From: SVEL01 sp964573715 | GTDB taxonomy: Bacteria; Bacillota; Clostridia; Lachnospirales; Lachnospiraceae | Assembly (NCBI GenBank): GCA_964573715.1 | Contig: CAZNKR010000005.1 | Coordinates: 1 to 64,000, forward strand | DNA length: 64,000 nucleotides | Direction of reading: 5' to 3' | Part shown: in pieces, positions 8,520-18,164 of the stretch | Numbering within the stretch: position 1 is the stretch's first letter | Layout: the number at the start of each line of letters is the position of its first letter | Program-made: the position numbers and the translations under genes | The notes under the pieces: generated by a model | The model's input: only the letters and a program-made list of their open reading frames with translations | Database searches by the model: none | Told to the model about the DNA's origin: nothing

Positions 8520-9101
8520 ATGAATAAGAAAACAAGTAACATAACAAACATCGCTATTATCGGTGTATTTACAGCAATAGTATCTATTATTAGCGCACTT
8601 CCAATTGGATTTAATATTTTAGGAGTGCCGGCGACACTTCAAACTCTGGCAATGGCCTTCATTGGATATACGCTTGGTCATAAAAAGGGAAGTCTAGTAG
8701 TTTTTATTTACATACTTTTAGGTGCTATAGGTATTCCAGTATTTAACGGATTTAAAGGCGGTTTCGTAGTGATTTTAGGAGTAACTGGAGGATTTATATT
8801 TGGCTTTTTAATTTTAGCTTTCTTTTGTGGGCTTTCAATGAAATTCAAAAATATATTTATACGAATTGCTTTTGGTATTATAGGACTTGCTATTTGTCAT
8901 ATAGTCGGTAGTATACAAGCTGGTATTTATCTAGGTATGTCTCCTATAAATGCTGCTGCATTAGTATCTCTTCCATATCTTCCAAAAGATATTCTATCGG
9001 TTATTCTAGGATATTTTATTGCTTTAGCTGTTAGAAAATCCTTTGTCAGTGCAAAAATATATAATGTCATTTTTCCAGATAAGGAAAACAAAACTATATA
9101 G
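8520..9101 (+). CDS. bioY: Biotin transporter BioY (ECF S-component)
   Basis: Integral membrane biotin-binding subunit of an energy-coupling-factor transporter; 193 residues with six hydrophobic segments, as usual. The motif after helix 1 (LGVPATLQTLAMAFIGYTLG) and the GGFIFGFLI stretch are typical of BioY. There is a TAGGAGAA ribosome site upstream of the ATG. No EcfA or EcfT genes are adjacent, so it should use shared ECF modules or act alone. No biotin synthesis genes are seen, which suits a gene repressed by biotin through the upstream operators. Confidence 0.95.
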   Translation: MNKKTSNITNIAIIGVFTAIVSIISALPIGFNILGVPATLQTLAMAFIGYTLGHKKGSLVVFIYILLGAIGIPVFNGFKGGFVVILGVTGGFIFGFLILAFFCGLSMKFKNIFIRIAFGIIGLAICHIVGSIQAGIYLGMSPINAAALVSLPYLPKDILSVILGYFIALAVRKSFVSAKIYNVIFPDKENKTI

Positions 9102-9107
9102 AACCAC

Positions 9108-9145
9108 AATTAAAGAGGCAAACCATTTGGTTTGCCTCTTTAATT
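9108..9145. terminator. Terminator between bioY and yfhO
   Basis: A perfect 17-bp stem (9108-9124 / 9129-9145) with an ATTT loop, ending in a T-rich stretch on both strands. It lies between converging genes and can act in both directions. Confidence 0.8.
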
Positions 9146-9199
9146 ATATGCGTATTAAGCCTATACTTGCTAACTCTATACATTATAGCGCTATACATT

Positions 9200-11977
9200 T
9201 TAATTATCACTATTATCTATCTTTGTTTCTTTAATCAACTCTTTATCTAAATCCTTAGTATNNNNNNNNNNNNNNNNNNNNNNNNNNNNNNNNNNNNNNN
9301 NNNNNNNNNNNNNNNNNNNNNNNNNNNNNNNNNNNNNNNNNNNNNNNNNNNNNNNNNNNNNATCCTTAGAATCATCCTTAGAATCATCCTTAGAATCTTC
9401 AATTGTATCATCAATAATTATGTCATTCTCATTTAGCGTAGCTTCTAATGCAAGCTTTCTACGATTTCTATCATAGAGAATGCAACAAATTAAAACTATT
9501 ATGCTTCCAATTGTTATAAACCAGCCTTTTACAAAACCTTCAGGAGTGTATTTAAGTTCTACTGTATGTGTTCCTTCTGATACAGGAATTGTAATAACTG
9601 CTCCGGCAACGGAACCTATTTCAACCTTTTGGCCATCTACGTATGCACTCCAGCCTTTATCATATATAATAGAAGTATACATTACACCAGATGTTTTTGC
9701 AGTAATCTCTCCCTTAATATAGGTATCATCAAATTCTGTAACATTTAGTCCTTCATCCGAAAGAGCATCCATTACTTTATTAAACACGTCAAAATTTAAT
9801 TGATAAGCATATAGCTGTAAGCTAGATGTATCTGTATCTGAAGTTGTCACTGTTACTGTACTTCCTGCCTCTACTTTTCCAATATGAACTATTTGTCTAT
9901 GTTTAAGTCCGGTTGCACTACCTGATAAATTAAAATTGGTGTCTGTATTTTCAGCATGATAATTTATTGTTTCTACATATGATGTGCAGTAGATATAAAG
10001 GTCACAAGCTTCTGTTACATCAATGTATGAGGTTTTGTCAACACTAGTTGCATTTACTTGTGTAAACATATCAGGAATACCAGTTGCTGCCTGGGCAAAA
10101 TCATTTTGCACTGCAAATGGATTATTACCTTCACTTACCCATAATGTGTCAAAATATGAAGGAATCATAAATCCAAGTGGCAAATTATATTGATTTTCAT
10201 ATAAATATCTTCCTTCCTTTGGAACGGAATCTATTAATGTTAAATGCTCTTGCTCCGACTCTTGTGCATTATCCGAAATCACATATCTTACTGATAATAG
10301 TGCTGATGTAAAAGGAGTATATCCATAATATGAATATGCATTTGTAGATTTTTCAAAACCTAAAGAGCCAAGATAATCTGTAAAATAAGCACTAGCTGTA
10401 GATGAAAATATAGATACACCTCTATAATCATTCCAAGCAGCGTCATTTTTTGTTTTTCTTTGAAGCTTTTCAACTCTATAAAAATCTTCATCATCTATTT
10501 TATCTAACATGGAAGTTATTGCATCATTGTCCTGGAAATAATATGAATATCCTGTTACTTTAAAAGCATCTTCTTGCGTTCCATTTATGGTCGCTTCTGA
10601 TATACATACAATAAACAGCATATAAATAGTAACATTTTTGTTTATCCTATTGTTTTTAAATAATAATGCAATAAAGAAATATAATGCCAAGAATAGTGCC
10701 GATGTATATACCATTTGGAAGGTGTAATCTGAACCATTTATATATGTTTTTTCAATAAACATTAATAAAACGATACCACCTGCAAAACAGCCACCAATCT
10801 GTTTAGTTGATAAATCTTTTATATGAATTACTGCTTCGTAACCCATAACTATGATTAAGAATATATAAATAAAGGATTCTCTTGCTGGTAAACTATTTGG
10901 AAAATGGAAACCATGCCAGATATAATTTGGAACATTGGTATTAAAGCTAAACAAAAGGAAAGCAACAATAATCAATTTTCCAATTTTTTCTTTTCTATTG
11001 ACCTTATCACAAATACAGTACAGTGGAACTAGCATAAATGCAGCTATTGTACAATATAGATTTGGCTCATGAGCATTAAATATAGATACCGGAACATTCA
11101 TTATAGATCTTGAAAGCATATCTAGTATAGAAAAATAATTTGTCCACACTTCTGGGAAATTCATCTCTCCAGATGCAGTATAAGATAATGCATATAATGC
11201 AGGGAATATTGTAGCTGCTCCTATACCGCCGGCAATCATAGAATATTTTGCAAAAAGCCAAATACGTCCAGCATAATATTTAATGTTTTTTTCACAGTTG
11301 CTAGTAAATAAAATAACTAGAAAATATAGTACTGAGAAAAAGCATAACATAATAGCAATATAATAATTTGAGAAAATGGCAACTCCTAGGGAAATGGCAT
11401 ATGTTAAAAATTTCTTTTCATTTACAAGTCGTTCAATGCCTAAAACAATGAATGGAAGCAATACAAGACAGTCTAACCACATTATGTTCCAGCTAAAGGC
11501 CACCATGTAGGATGACATAGCATAAAATAAGCCCGCTAAAGCTATCGTTATACTTTTAGTATTGTGCTTTTTTGAAAGATAGTAGGCCATAGCCCATCCA
11601 CACAATCCTGTTTTAATAATAATTAATGCATCAATTGTAATAAGAACATTTCCACCAGGTGCTAATATTCCTAAAAGAAGATTTATTGGGCTCGCAAGAT
11701 AATAAGAATATATTGCTGAAAAATTAACTCCCATTCCAATGTTCCAAGAAAATGTAAAGCTTCCTCCCTCGGTTATCTTACGATACAATTCCTTATAAAA
11801 AGGAGCATATTGATGATAACAGTCACTCCTTAAATATATAGAATCTCCAAAAGGAAAAACTTCATTTCCAATAAAAATACAAATCATTATTACTGTTGGA
11901 ATAACAAATGCTAAAATAAGTGCAAGATTATTTTTAAATTTACTCCCTAAATCAAACTTATTTCTTTTATGTTCCAT
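9200..11977 (-). CDS. yfhO: YfhO family membrane glycosyltransferase (contains assembly gap)
   Basis: Large polytopic membrane protein (about 925 residues as assembled) of the YfhO family. About a dozen hydrophobic segments fill residues 15-460, an extracellular domain follows, and a last membrane segment lies near 835. The loop GDSIYLRSDCYHQYAPFY after helix 1 is typical. In Bacillus and Listeria, YfhO-type proteins transfer sugars from an undecaprenyl carrier to lipoteichoic acid, working with a CsbB-type transferase and a GtcA-type flippase. Both partner types are immediately upstream, so the same job is inferred here, acceptor unknown. The C-terminal tail carries 12-bp repeats coding for DSKD and contains 100 N, so its true length is unknown. 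Confidence 0.85.
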   Translation of the reverse strand: MEHKRNKFDLGSKFKNNLALILAFVIPTVIMICIFIGNEVFPFGDSIYLRSDCYHQYAPFYKELYRKITEGGSFTFSWNIGMGVNFSAIYSYYLASPINLLLGILAPGGNVLITIDALIIIKTGLCGWAMAYYLSKKHNTKSITIALAGLFYAMSSYMVAFSWNIMWLDCLVLLPFIVLGIERLVNEKKFLTYAISLGVAIFSNYYIAIMLCFFSVLYFLVILFTSNCEKNIKYYAGRIWLFAKYSMIAGGIGAATIFPALYALSYTASGEMNFPEVWTNYFSILDMLSRSIMNVPVSIFNAHEPNLYCTIAAFMLVPLYCICDKVNRKEKIGKLIIVAFLLFSFNTNVPNYIWHGFHFPNSLPARESFIYIFLIIVMGYEAVIHIKDLSTKQIGGCFAGGIVLLMFIEKTYINGSDYTFQMVYTSALFLALYFFIALLFKNNRINKNVTIYMLFIVCISEATINGTQEDAFKVTGYSYYFQDNDAITSMLDKIDDEDFYRVEKLQRKTKNDAAWNDYRGVSIFSSTASAYFTDYLGSLGFEKSTNAYSYYGYTPFTSALLSVRYVISDNAQESEQEHLTLIDSVPKEGRYLYENQYNLPLGFMIPSYFDTLWVSEGNNPFAVQNDFAQAATGIPDMFTQVNATSVDKTSYIDVTEACDLYIYCTSYVETINYHAENTDTNFNLSGSATGLKHRQIVHIGKVEAGSTVTVTTSDTDTSSLQLYAYQLNFDVFNKVMDALSDEGLNVTEFDDTYIKGEITAKTSGVMYTSIIYDKGWSAYVDGQKVEIGSVAGAVITIPVSEGTHTVELKYTPEGFVKGWFITIGSIIVLICCILYDRNRRKLALEATLNENDIIIDDTIEDSKDDSKDDSKDXXXXXXXXXXXXXXXXXXXXXXXXXXXXXXXXXXTKDLDKELIKETKIDNSDN
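9262..9361. other. Assembly gap in a 12-bp coding repeat
   Basis: Exactly 100 N. The right flank is a 12-bp unit (ATCCTTAGAATC) repeated at least three times, and the left flank carries a related ATCCTTAG. The gap is in the tail of yfhO and probably hides more copies. Confidence 0.9.
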
Positions 11978-11980
11978 ATT

Positions 11981-12394
11981 CTACTTCTCCTTAAAAATAA
12001 ATAATTTGCTAAAAAAGTAATTAAGAATAACTACCACCACTGAAATAATAGCTTTAGCCAATAACATATTCATGCCGATATGTGCTGCAAAAACTAAAAA
12101 TACATTAGTTATTACAAGTGAAAATACTCTTGCCAAAAAGAATGCAATAAGTTCCTTAATCACTGTTATTATTTCAAAATTATATTTCTCAAAAACTATG
12201 GTTTTATTTGTTATATAAGCCACTATTACAGCAAAAAACCATGCAATAGTATTGGCAACAACTTCATTTATGCCAGTAATATAATACAAAAATGAAAAAA
12301 CACCAAAATCAACAAGGGTAGTTAATACACCAAAAATCACATATAGAATTGTTTCTTTATTGAAAAGTTTAGTAAATATCTTTTTTATATCCAT
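11981..12394 (-). CDS. GtrA-like membrane protein (polyprenyl-linked sugar flippase)
   Basis: A 137-residue protein with four predicted membrane helices, typical of the GtrA/GtcA family. Members are thought to flip undecaprenyl-phosphate sugars across the membrane for glycosylation outside the cell. Its ATG overlaps the stop of the upstream glycosyltransferase (TAATG) and it ends 3 bases before yfhO begins, so the three should be made together. The substrate sugar cannot be read from the sequence. Confidence 0.88.
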   Translation of the reverse strand: MDIKKIFTKLFNKETILYVIFGVLTTLVDFGVFSFLYYITGINEVVANTIAWFFAVIVAYITNKTIVFEKYNFEIITVIKELIAFFLARVFSLVITNVFLVFAAHIGMNMLLAKAIISVVVVILNYFFSKLFIFKEK

Positions 12395-13356
12395 TATTTA
12401 TCACCATTTTTTTCTGTGATAGTATTAATATCAAAATTTGTATTTTTCATAACAAATATAGGTCTGTTTTTAACTTCCATATAAACATGTGCAATATATT
12501 CACCTAAAATACCCATAGATATTTCTATAATTCCGCCTAAGAAAAGTACCGCACATAATGTTGTTGTATATCCTGGAACATCTATACCTGACACTAATGT
12601 ATGAATTAATGTAACTATAATATATACAAATGCGAATACCGATATAAAAAATCCCATTCCTGTAACCATTCTAAGTGGTGCAACAGAAAAAGCTGTAATA
12701 CCATCAATAGCATATTTGAACAAGCCCCAAAAACTCCATTTTGTTGTTCCAACAATTCTTTCTACATTTTCATATGGAAGCCATTTTGTTTTAAAGCCTA
12801 CCCAGGCAAAAATTCCCTTTGAAAATCTTTGCTTTTCAGACAAGGATAATACTGCTTGTACCATTTGACGTGTCATAACTCTGAAATCCACAGCCCCTTG
12901 CACTAAATCAACATCAGTTAACTTGTTGTTAAGTCTGTAAAAGGTTCTAGAAAAAGCACTTCTAATGTGAGATTCTCCTTTCCTAGAGGTTCTCCTTGCA
13001 GCACAACAATCATATCCTTCTTCTATTCCAGATAACATATCAGGAATCATTTTGGGTGGATGCTGTAAATCAGCGTCCATTACAACAACATAATCACTAT
13101 CCGAATATGTAAGTCCAGCAAACATGCCAGCTTCCTTACCAAAATTTTTGGAAAAAGAAATATATTTTACTTCCTGGTGTAAATCACCAAGCTCCATCAA
13201 TATTTCTAGGGTTTTGTCTTTACTTCCATCATCTACAAATATATATCTAAATGAATAATCTTTTATTGCATTTACTACTTTAGAGGTTTCCTCATAAAAC
13301 ATAGCTAAGACATCCTCTTCATTATAGCATGGTACAATTATATCTACGGTTTTCAT
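12394..13356 (-). CDS. GT2 glycosyltransferase, CsbB/GtrB type
   Basis: About 320 residues. A GT-A catalytic domain starts VDIIVPCYNEED (4-15) and carries the metal-binding DAD (94-96) in MDADLQHP; two membrane helices lie at about 225-285. Such enzymes attach a sugar to undecaprenyl phosphate on the cytoplasmic face. I chose the ATG at 13356 because it has a GGAGG site 6 bases upstream; an in-frame start 33 bases earlier has none and would overlap the preceding gene. It is the first member of the GT2-GtrA-YfhO trio. The donor sugar is unknown (GlcNAc in the best-studied CsbB systems). Confidence 0.9.
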   Translation of the reverse strand: MKTVDIIVPCYNEEDVLAMFYEETSKVVNAIKDYSFRYIFVDDGSKDKTLEILMELGDLHQEVKYISFSKNFGKEAGMFAGLTYSDSDYVVVMDADLQHPPKMIPDMLSGIEEGYDCCAARRTSRKGESHIRSAFSRTFYRLNNKLTDVDLVQGAVDFRVMTRQMVQAVLSLSEKQRFSKGIFAWVGFKTKWLPYENVERIVGTTKWSFWGLFKYAIDGITAFSVAPLRMVTGMGFFISVFAFVYIIVTLIHTLVSGIDVPGYTTTLCAVLFLGGIIEISMGILGEYIAHVYMEVKNRPIFVMKNTNFDINTITEKNGDK

Positions 13357-13357
13357 A

Positions 13358-14401
13358 CTATTCCTCCAAATACTGTGCATATATTTCATACAGCTTATTA
13401 TTATCGGGTACTAATTGGTCTATGTCAATATCTTCAAGAACTTTGTCATTATATTCAAAGGTTTGATTTTTCATAAACGGTTCGTATATATCTAAAAAAG
13501 CTTGATTTTTAGCTTCTTTAAGCAATATTTTTTTATTTTCCATAGTTTTCAATTCATCATAACTTTCGATGCATTTAATAATATAAAAACCATTGTCACC
13601 ATATACTACATCACTGATTTCACCATCATCTAAAGCAAAGGCAGCATCTTCAAAGGACTGTTCCATTTCTCCTCTTCCAAACTCATACTCATATGTGGTA
13701 TCATCTGAATACTCTTTAGCTATCAAGGCAAAATCTGTTCCACCTTGAACCGCAGCATAGGCCTCATCAATCTTATTCTTCACATTTCCCTTTTCTTCGT
13801 TTGACATTTCAATCTTTTCATCATTGTCATTCATTTTATAGGTTTTAAGAAAACAATACTGAACACTAATTACTCTTGCATCCTCATCAGAAATTTCCAC
13901 CTGTGTACTTTCTGTAATAAGTGTGTATAATTTTTCAGAGACCATAAACATCTCATATAAGCTATAGATATCCTCTTTAGTAATACCCAAAAAGTCTTTT
14001 TCTTCCTCTGTCAAAATATTATAAAACTCTCCAGCAGCATTGTTTATTTTTTCTTTCTCACCAGCTGAAAGTGTGATATTTTTTTCATTTGCTAGCATGC
14101 TGATAGTTTTAAGTTCTGCAAGCTGCATCTTTACTGTGTTTTTAAGGTTGTCCTCAAGACTTTCACCAAGGTATTCAATATCCCACAATCCACCTGCCAA
14201 TAAATTTGTATACCCATATTCCTCCGCTGCCAATACCAGTTTACCAATTGACATAGGAACTACATTGCCTGAAACCTTCAAAAGCTGGTCATTACTTAAT
14301 CCTGTAGTGAAATACATCTTTCCACTACATCCTATTAAGTTAACAGCCAGCATTAGTGCTAATACTATATTTAAAATAAGTTTAATTTTATTCTTTTTCA
14401 T
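13358..14401 (-). CDS. PrsA-like peptidyl-prolyl isomerase lipoprotein
   Basis: A 347-residue exported protein. Its signal peptide ends in the lipobox LIGC (C25), so it should be lipid-anchored on the outer face of the membrane. Residues about 180-275 form a parvulin-type rotamase domain (tracts YAAVQGGTDFALIAKEYSDD and DGEISDVVYGDNGFYIIKC), flanked by helical N- and C-terminal chaperone segments as in PrsA. Its stop is one base before the glycosyltransferase ATG. It is probably a foldase for secreted proteins; any special link to the glycosylation trio is only suggested by position. Confidence 0.85.
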   Translation of the reverse strand: MKKNKIKLILNIVLALMLAVNLIGCSGKMYFTTGLSNDQLLKVSGNVVPMSIGKLVLAAEEYGYTNLLAGGLWDIEYLGESLEDNLKNTVKMQLAELKTISMLANEKNITLSAGEKEKINNAAGEFYNILTEEEKDFLGITKEDIYSLYEMFMVSEKLYTLITESTQVEISDEDARVISVQYCFLKTYKMNDNDEKIEMSNEEKGNVKNKIDEAYAAVQGGTDFALIAKEYSDDTTYEYEFGRGEMEQSFEDAAFALDDGEISDVVYGDNGFYIIKCIESYDELKTMENKKILLKEAKNQAFLDIYEPFMKNQTFEYNDKVLEDIDIDQLVPDNNKLYEIYAQYLEE

Positions 14402-14403
14402 AT

Positions 14404-14667
14404 TTATGCTTCTACTAATAAAATCTTTCCGTCAGGTAACCTAAAAACCTCATATGATTCTAGCAATTCATCATCTGACATCTCTTCTACGTCTACGCCT
14501 TCTTCATCCCAGTACTTGCGAAGTTCTTTCACATTATCAAATACTTGTGCCATACAATCTTCCAAAAAATCCAGAGCTTCTTCTATATTCTTGGCTACTG
14601 GTTTTGGGAATGCTTTATTTTGGTTATCTAAAAAAAATTGTGCTATTTCCTCATTGATAATCTGCAT
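14404..14667 (-). CDS. Small acidic protein of unknown function
   Basis: An 87-residue soluble, acidic protein with no recognised family. It starts with a predicted helical region containing NIEEALDFLEDC and ends in a short strand-like segment (VFRLPDGKILLVEA). The ATG follows a GGAAAAT site. It sits between the HAD phosphatase (15 bases upstream) and the PrsA-like gene (2 bases downstream), so it is expressed with them. No function is proposed. Confidence 0.75.
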   Translation of the reverse strand: MQIINEEIAQFFLDNQNKAFPKPVAKNIEEALDFLEDCMAQVFDNVKELRKYWDEEGVDVEEMSDDELLESYEVFRLPDGKILLVEA

Positions 14668-14682
14668 ATTTTCCTCTTTCCA

Positions 14683-15465
14683 TCACTCTAAAATTTTATA
14701 AACATCGTAAAGAATACTTTCTACGTTAGGAGTTAAATATCTTGCCTTTGATCTTATATATGGGTCCGAACCGGTCATTGCATAGCTAAAATATGCAGCC
14801 TCAAACATTTCTAAATCATTATAATTATCACCAAAGCACATAGTAAAATCACTCTCTACCTTGAATTTTTGTTTGATTTTTTCTAGTGCCATGCCCTTGT
14901 TAACATCAAGATTCACAAGGTCCATAAATGCTTTTCCTGAAACTGTGGTTTTAAACTTGTCTGACCATTTATCTTCAAAATAACTCGAAGACAATTCGAT
15001 GCCTTGGCGTTGATAAACAGATATCTTGACGAAATCTTCATCTATTTCATCGAAATCTTTTATTAGTTTAACATCATTCTTTATATGGTTTTTAACATAA
15101 GCTATATATTCTTCGTCCTTAGTAAAAAGATATGAATATTCACATCCATCTAGTAAAAATTCGCATCCATCTCTATGAAGAATATCCTCAAGTAGTTCTA
15201 TGCCTATCTTACGGTCTATGGTTGATTTAAATATAATTTCATTTCGGTACTTAACATATGCACCATTGGAGCATATATATATTAGCTTATCAGCCATAGG
15301 TTCAAAAAGTCTTCTAAGGCTAGCATATTGTCTACCACTTGCTGGTGCAAAATATACACCCAAATCGCAAAGCTTGTTAATTAAATCTAATGCTTTCTCT
15401 GAAATTGATGATTGTCCACCCTGTAATAGTGTTCCATCAATGTCACTAGCAATCAGTTTTACCAT
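14683..15465 (-). CDS. HAD superfamily Cof-type phosphatase
   Basis: A 260-residue cytoplasmic HAD hydrolase of the Cof/YidA group. The nucleophile motif ASDIDGTLL is at residues 6-14 and the C-terminal GDNYNDLEMF supplies the metal ligands; a C2 cap lies between. These enzymes usually dephosphorylate sugar phosphates or flavin-type phosphates, but the substrate cannot be predicted. It begins 31 bases after trpA, so it may receive readthrough from the trp operon, and it starts the gene run ending in yfhO. Confidence 0.92.
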   Translation of the reverse strand: MVKLIASDIDGTLLQGGQSSISEKALDLINKLCDLGVYFAPASGRQYASLRRLFEPMADKLIYICSNGAYVKYRNEIIFKSTIDRKIGIELLEDILHRDGCEFLLDGCEYSYLFTKDEEYIAYVKNHIKNDVKLIKDFDEIDEDFVKISVYQRQGIELSSSYFEDKWSDKFKTTVSGKAFMDLVNLDVNKGMALEKIKQKFKVESDFTMCFGDNYNDLEMFEAAYFSYAMTGSDPYIRSKARYLTPNVESILYDVYKILE

Positions 15466-15496
15466 AGATACATCCTTTCAAGAATAAATATATTCA

Positions 15497-16285
15497 CTAA
15501 AACTCACATTTAAATGTAGCAACATAATCTTTAATCTTGTCTAGGTCGTAATTGTTCTCTTCCATAAATTTAATAAAATATGATCCCACAATAGCTCCAT
15601 CTATATTATCTTTATATTGTGATACATCACTTGCATGCCTTATACCAAATCCCATCATCACAGGTATACTTGAAGCCTGTTTAACTTCTTTAAGGTATTG
15701 TTCAACATGATTATAAAATGAACCTTTTTGTCCAGTAACACCCATAGAAGAAACGCAATAAATAAATCCTTTGGCTTCCTTTAACAACATAGGTATCCTT
15801 TTACCTGATACTGGTGATACAAGCTGCAATAGGTAAGGAGCTCCTTCCACCTTTGATAATGCCTCTTTTAAAGGTCCTTGCTCTTCAAATGGAAGGTCTG
15901 GCACAATTAGACCGTCAACACTTACATTTTGACACTTTTTTGCAAATTTATCAAGTCCATAATAAAGAATTGTGTTGTAATACATCATAAATACAATTGG
16001 GACCTCACATTCTTTACGCAATTCCTTCACCATGTCAAAAACTTTTTCCAAGGTAACGCCTTGTAAAATGGCCTTGTAGGAAGCATTTTGTATAACTTCA
16101 CCATCTGCAACAGGATCTGAAAATGGTATTCCAAGTTCAATAACATCTATTCCTGCTTCATACTGTGTCTTAATTATTTCAATACATTTATCCATATCAG
16201 GTAATCCCGCTGTCATATATGTAATAAATGCTTTACGATTTGTTCCACGAAGCTCGTTTAATCTTTTATCTATTCTATTTTCCAT
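15497..16285 (-). CDS. trpA: Tryptophan synthase alpha subunit
   Basis: Cleaves indole-3-glycerol phosphate to indole, which passes to TrpB. The 262 residues form a TIM barrel with the catalytic Glu and Asp in ELGIPFSDPVADG (E50, D61). It is the last gene of the trp operon, 23 bases after trpB. Confidence 0.97.
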   Translation of the reverse strand: MENRIDKRLNELRGTNRKAFITYMTAGLPDMDKCIEIIKTQYEAGIDVIELGIPFSDPVADGEVIQNASYKAILQGVTLEKVFDMVKELRKECEVPIVFMMYYNTILYYGLDKFAKKCQNVSVDGLIVPDLPFEEQGPLKEALSKVEGAPYLLQLVSPVSGKRIPMLLKEAKGFIYCVSSMGVTGQKGSFYNHVEQYLKEVKQASSIPVMMGFGIRHASDVSQYKDNIDGAIVGSYFIKFMEENNYDLDKIKDYVATFKCEF

Positions 16286-16308
16286 GTTTTTTCTCCTCTA
16301 CGCTTAAA

Positions 16309-17490
16309 CTATTTATTCATATCCTTGCCTTCTAAGTACGCTGCGACTGTATGAACATCCTTATCACCTCGTCCTGAAAGGCACATAACAATAATATCAT
16401 CCTTACTCATAGTTTTTGTCATCTTAAATACATGAGCTAACGCATGAGCACTTTCTATTGCTGGTATTATTCCTTCTAATCTACATAGTTCTAGTAAAGC
16501 ATCCATACATTCTTTATCCGTAATAGAAACATACTCTACTCTTTTTGTATCTTTTAAATAAGCATGTTCTGGTCCAACTCCTGGATAATCTAAACCTGCG
16601 GAAATTGAATGAGCTAGCTTAACATTTCCGCCCTCATCCTGCAATAAATATGAACACATTCCATGAAGAACTCCTGGTTTTCCTAATGCCATTGCAGCTG
16701 CATGCTTTCCTGTTTCAATACCAAGACCTGCTGCTTCAACACCAACAAGCTTAACCTGTTTATCATCTAAAAAGTTAGCAAACATACCAATTGAATTTGA
16801 TCCACCTCCAATACAAGCTACTACTGCGTTTGGTAATCTTCCTTCTTTTTCTAAAATCTGTCTTCTAGCTTCTTTACTAATTATAGACTGGAAATTCTTA
16901 ACCATTGCCGGATATGGATGTGGTCCAACAGCAGATCCAATTACATAAAATGTATCCTCTGCATCTCTTGCCCATGTTCTAATTGCCTCATTAGTCGCAT
17001 CCTTTAGAGTCGCGCTTCCCGTTTTTACACTTACTACTTTTGCACCTAACATTTTCATTCTAAAAACATTAAGTTCCTGTCTTTGTATATCCTCTTCTCC
17101 CATAAATACTGTGCATTCCATATTGAACAAAGCTGCCCCTGTTGCTGTAGCTACACCATGCTGACCTGCTCCAGTTTCTGCTATTACCTTTGTTTTACCC
17201 ATTCTCTTTGCAAGTAATATTTGTCCAATTACATTGTTGATTTTATGAGCACCAGTATGATTTAAATCTTCTCTTTTCAAATAAATTTTCGGACCATATT
17301 TTTCTGTTAATCTTTCTGCAAAATACAAAGGATTTTCTCTTCCTACATAATCCTTCATATAGTAATTATAGTCCTCCCAAAACTTATCATCCGAAATAGC
17401 AAGCTGATATGCCTTTTCCAATTCATCAAGTGTATTCATAAGGGATTCTGATACATATTGTCCACCAAACTGTCCATAATATTTTTCCAT
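16309..17490 (-). CDS. trpB: Tryptophan synthase beta subunit
   Basis: PLP enzyme that joins indole and serine to give tryptophan. The 393-residue protein is of TrpB1 type, with the PLP lysine in HTGAHKINN (K83), the phosphate-binding GGGSNSIG and the C-terminal LSGRGDKD. It lies 2 bases after trpF and directly before trpA, its partner in the alpha2beta2 complex. Confidence 0.98.
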   Translation of the reverse strand: MEKYYGQFGGQYVSESLMNTLDELEKAYQLAISDDKFWEDYNYYMKDYVGRENPLYFAERLTEKYGPKIYLKREDLNHTGAHKINNVIGQILLAKRMGKTKVIAETGAGQHGVATATGAALFNMECTVFMGEEDIQRQELNVFRMKMLGAKVVSVKTGSATLKDATNEAIRTWARDAEDTFYVIGSAVGPHPYPAMVKNFQSIISKEARRQILEKEGRLPNAVVACIGGGSNSIGMFANFLDDKQVKLVGVEAAGLGIETGKHAAAMALGKPGVLHGMCSYLLQDEGGNVKLAHSISAGLDYPGVGPEHAYLKDTKRVEYVSITDKECMDALLELCRLEGIIPAIESAHALAHVFKMTKTMSKDDIIVMCLSGRGDKDVHTVAAYLEGKDMNK

Positions 17491-17492
17491 TT

Positions 17493-18164
17493 TTATCTCC
17501 TAACTTCTTCTACAAATTTTTTTATTTTTAATAAATCTTTTCCTTTTTTGGTTTTATCGTCAAATTCAACACCACTACTGCAATCTACAATATCAGGATT
17601 AAAATATTTTACACCTTGTTTAACATTGTTTATGTTAATACCACCAGCAAGTACTATTTTTTTATTCATGTATTTCTCTTTAATAGCTTTTATTTCTTTT
17701 AAACTATGCTGCCAGTTAAAGGTTTCTCCCTTTCCAGAAAGCTTATTATCAAATAATATAGCCAATATTTTTTCTTTGCCATTGCACCATCGTTTTTCCT
17801 TATCTATTATTAAGTCTATTTCTTTCATAAGGTTAATTTCTTCTGACATATTCACCGCTGCAATAATAGGCAGCTTGCATTTTTCTATAATTTCATTTTT
17901 TATCTCTCCATGAATTTGAACTATGTCAAAACCATAATCATATACTTTTTCTATATCCTCGGTCTTTGGTGAAACCATTACTGCAACCTTTTTAATTTTT
18001 CCAGAAAGCTTATTCACGTTTTTCATTAAGAGTTTTGCCTCTTCAAAGGTATTATTTCTTCGACTTTTTTTGAAATTTACAACCAGCCCTGCATAATCCA
18101 CATTTAATTCAATTAGTTTTTCCATTTCCTCTAATTTTGTTATTCCGCAAATCTTAATTTCCAT
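17493..18164 (-). CDS. trpF: Phosphoribosylanthranilate isomerase
   Basis: Converts phosphoribosylanthranilate to CdRP. The start at 18164 follows an AGGAGG site and gives MEIKICGI, the typical TrpF N-terminus with the catalytic Cys; the in-frame codons further upstream lie inside trpC. At 223 residues it is slightly longer than many TrpF. The catalytic Asp is in the segment ending NPDIVDCSSGVE. The first bases overlap the end of trpC, which implies translational coupling. It is rich in Lys and Ile, in line with the AT-rich genome. Confidence 0.93.
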   Translation of the reverse strand: MEIKICGITKLEEMEKLIELNVDYAGLVVNFKKSRRNNTFEEAKLLMKNVNKLSGKIKKVAVMVSPKTEDIEKVYDYGFDIVQIHGEIKNEIIEKCKLPIIAAVNMSEEINLMKEIDLIIDKEKRWCNGKEKILAILFDNKLSGKGETFNWQHSLKEIKAIKEKYMNKKIVLAGGININNVKQGVKYFNPDIVDCSSGVEFDDKTKKGKDLLKIKKFVEEVRR

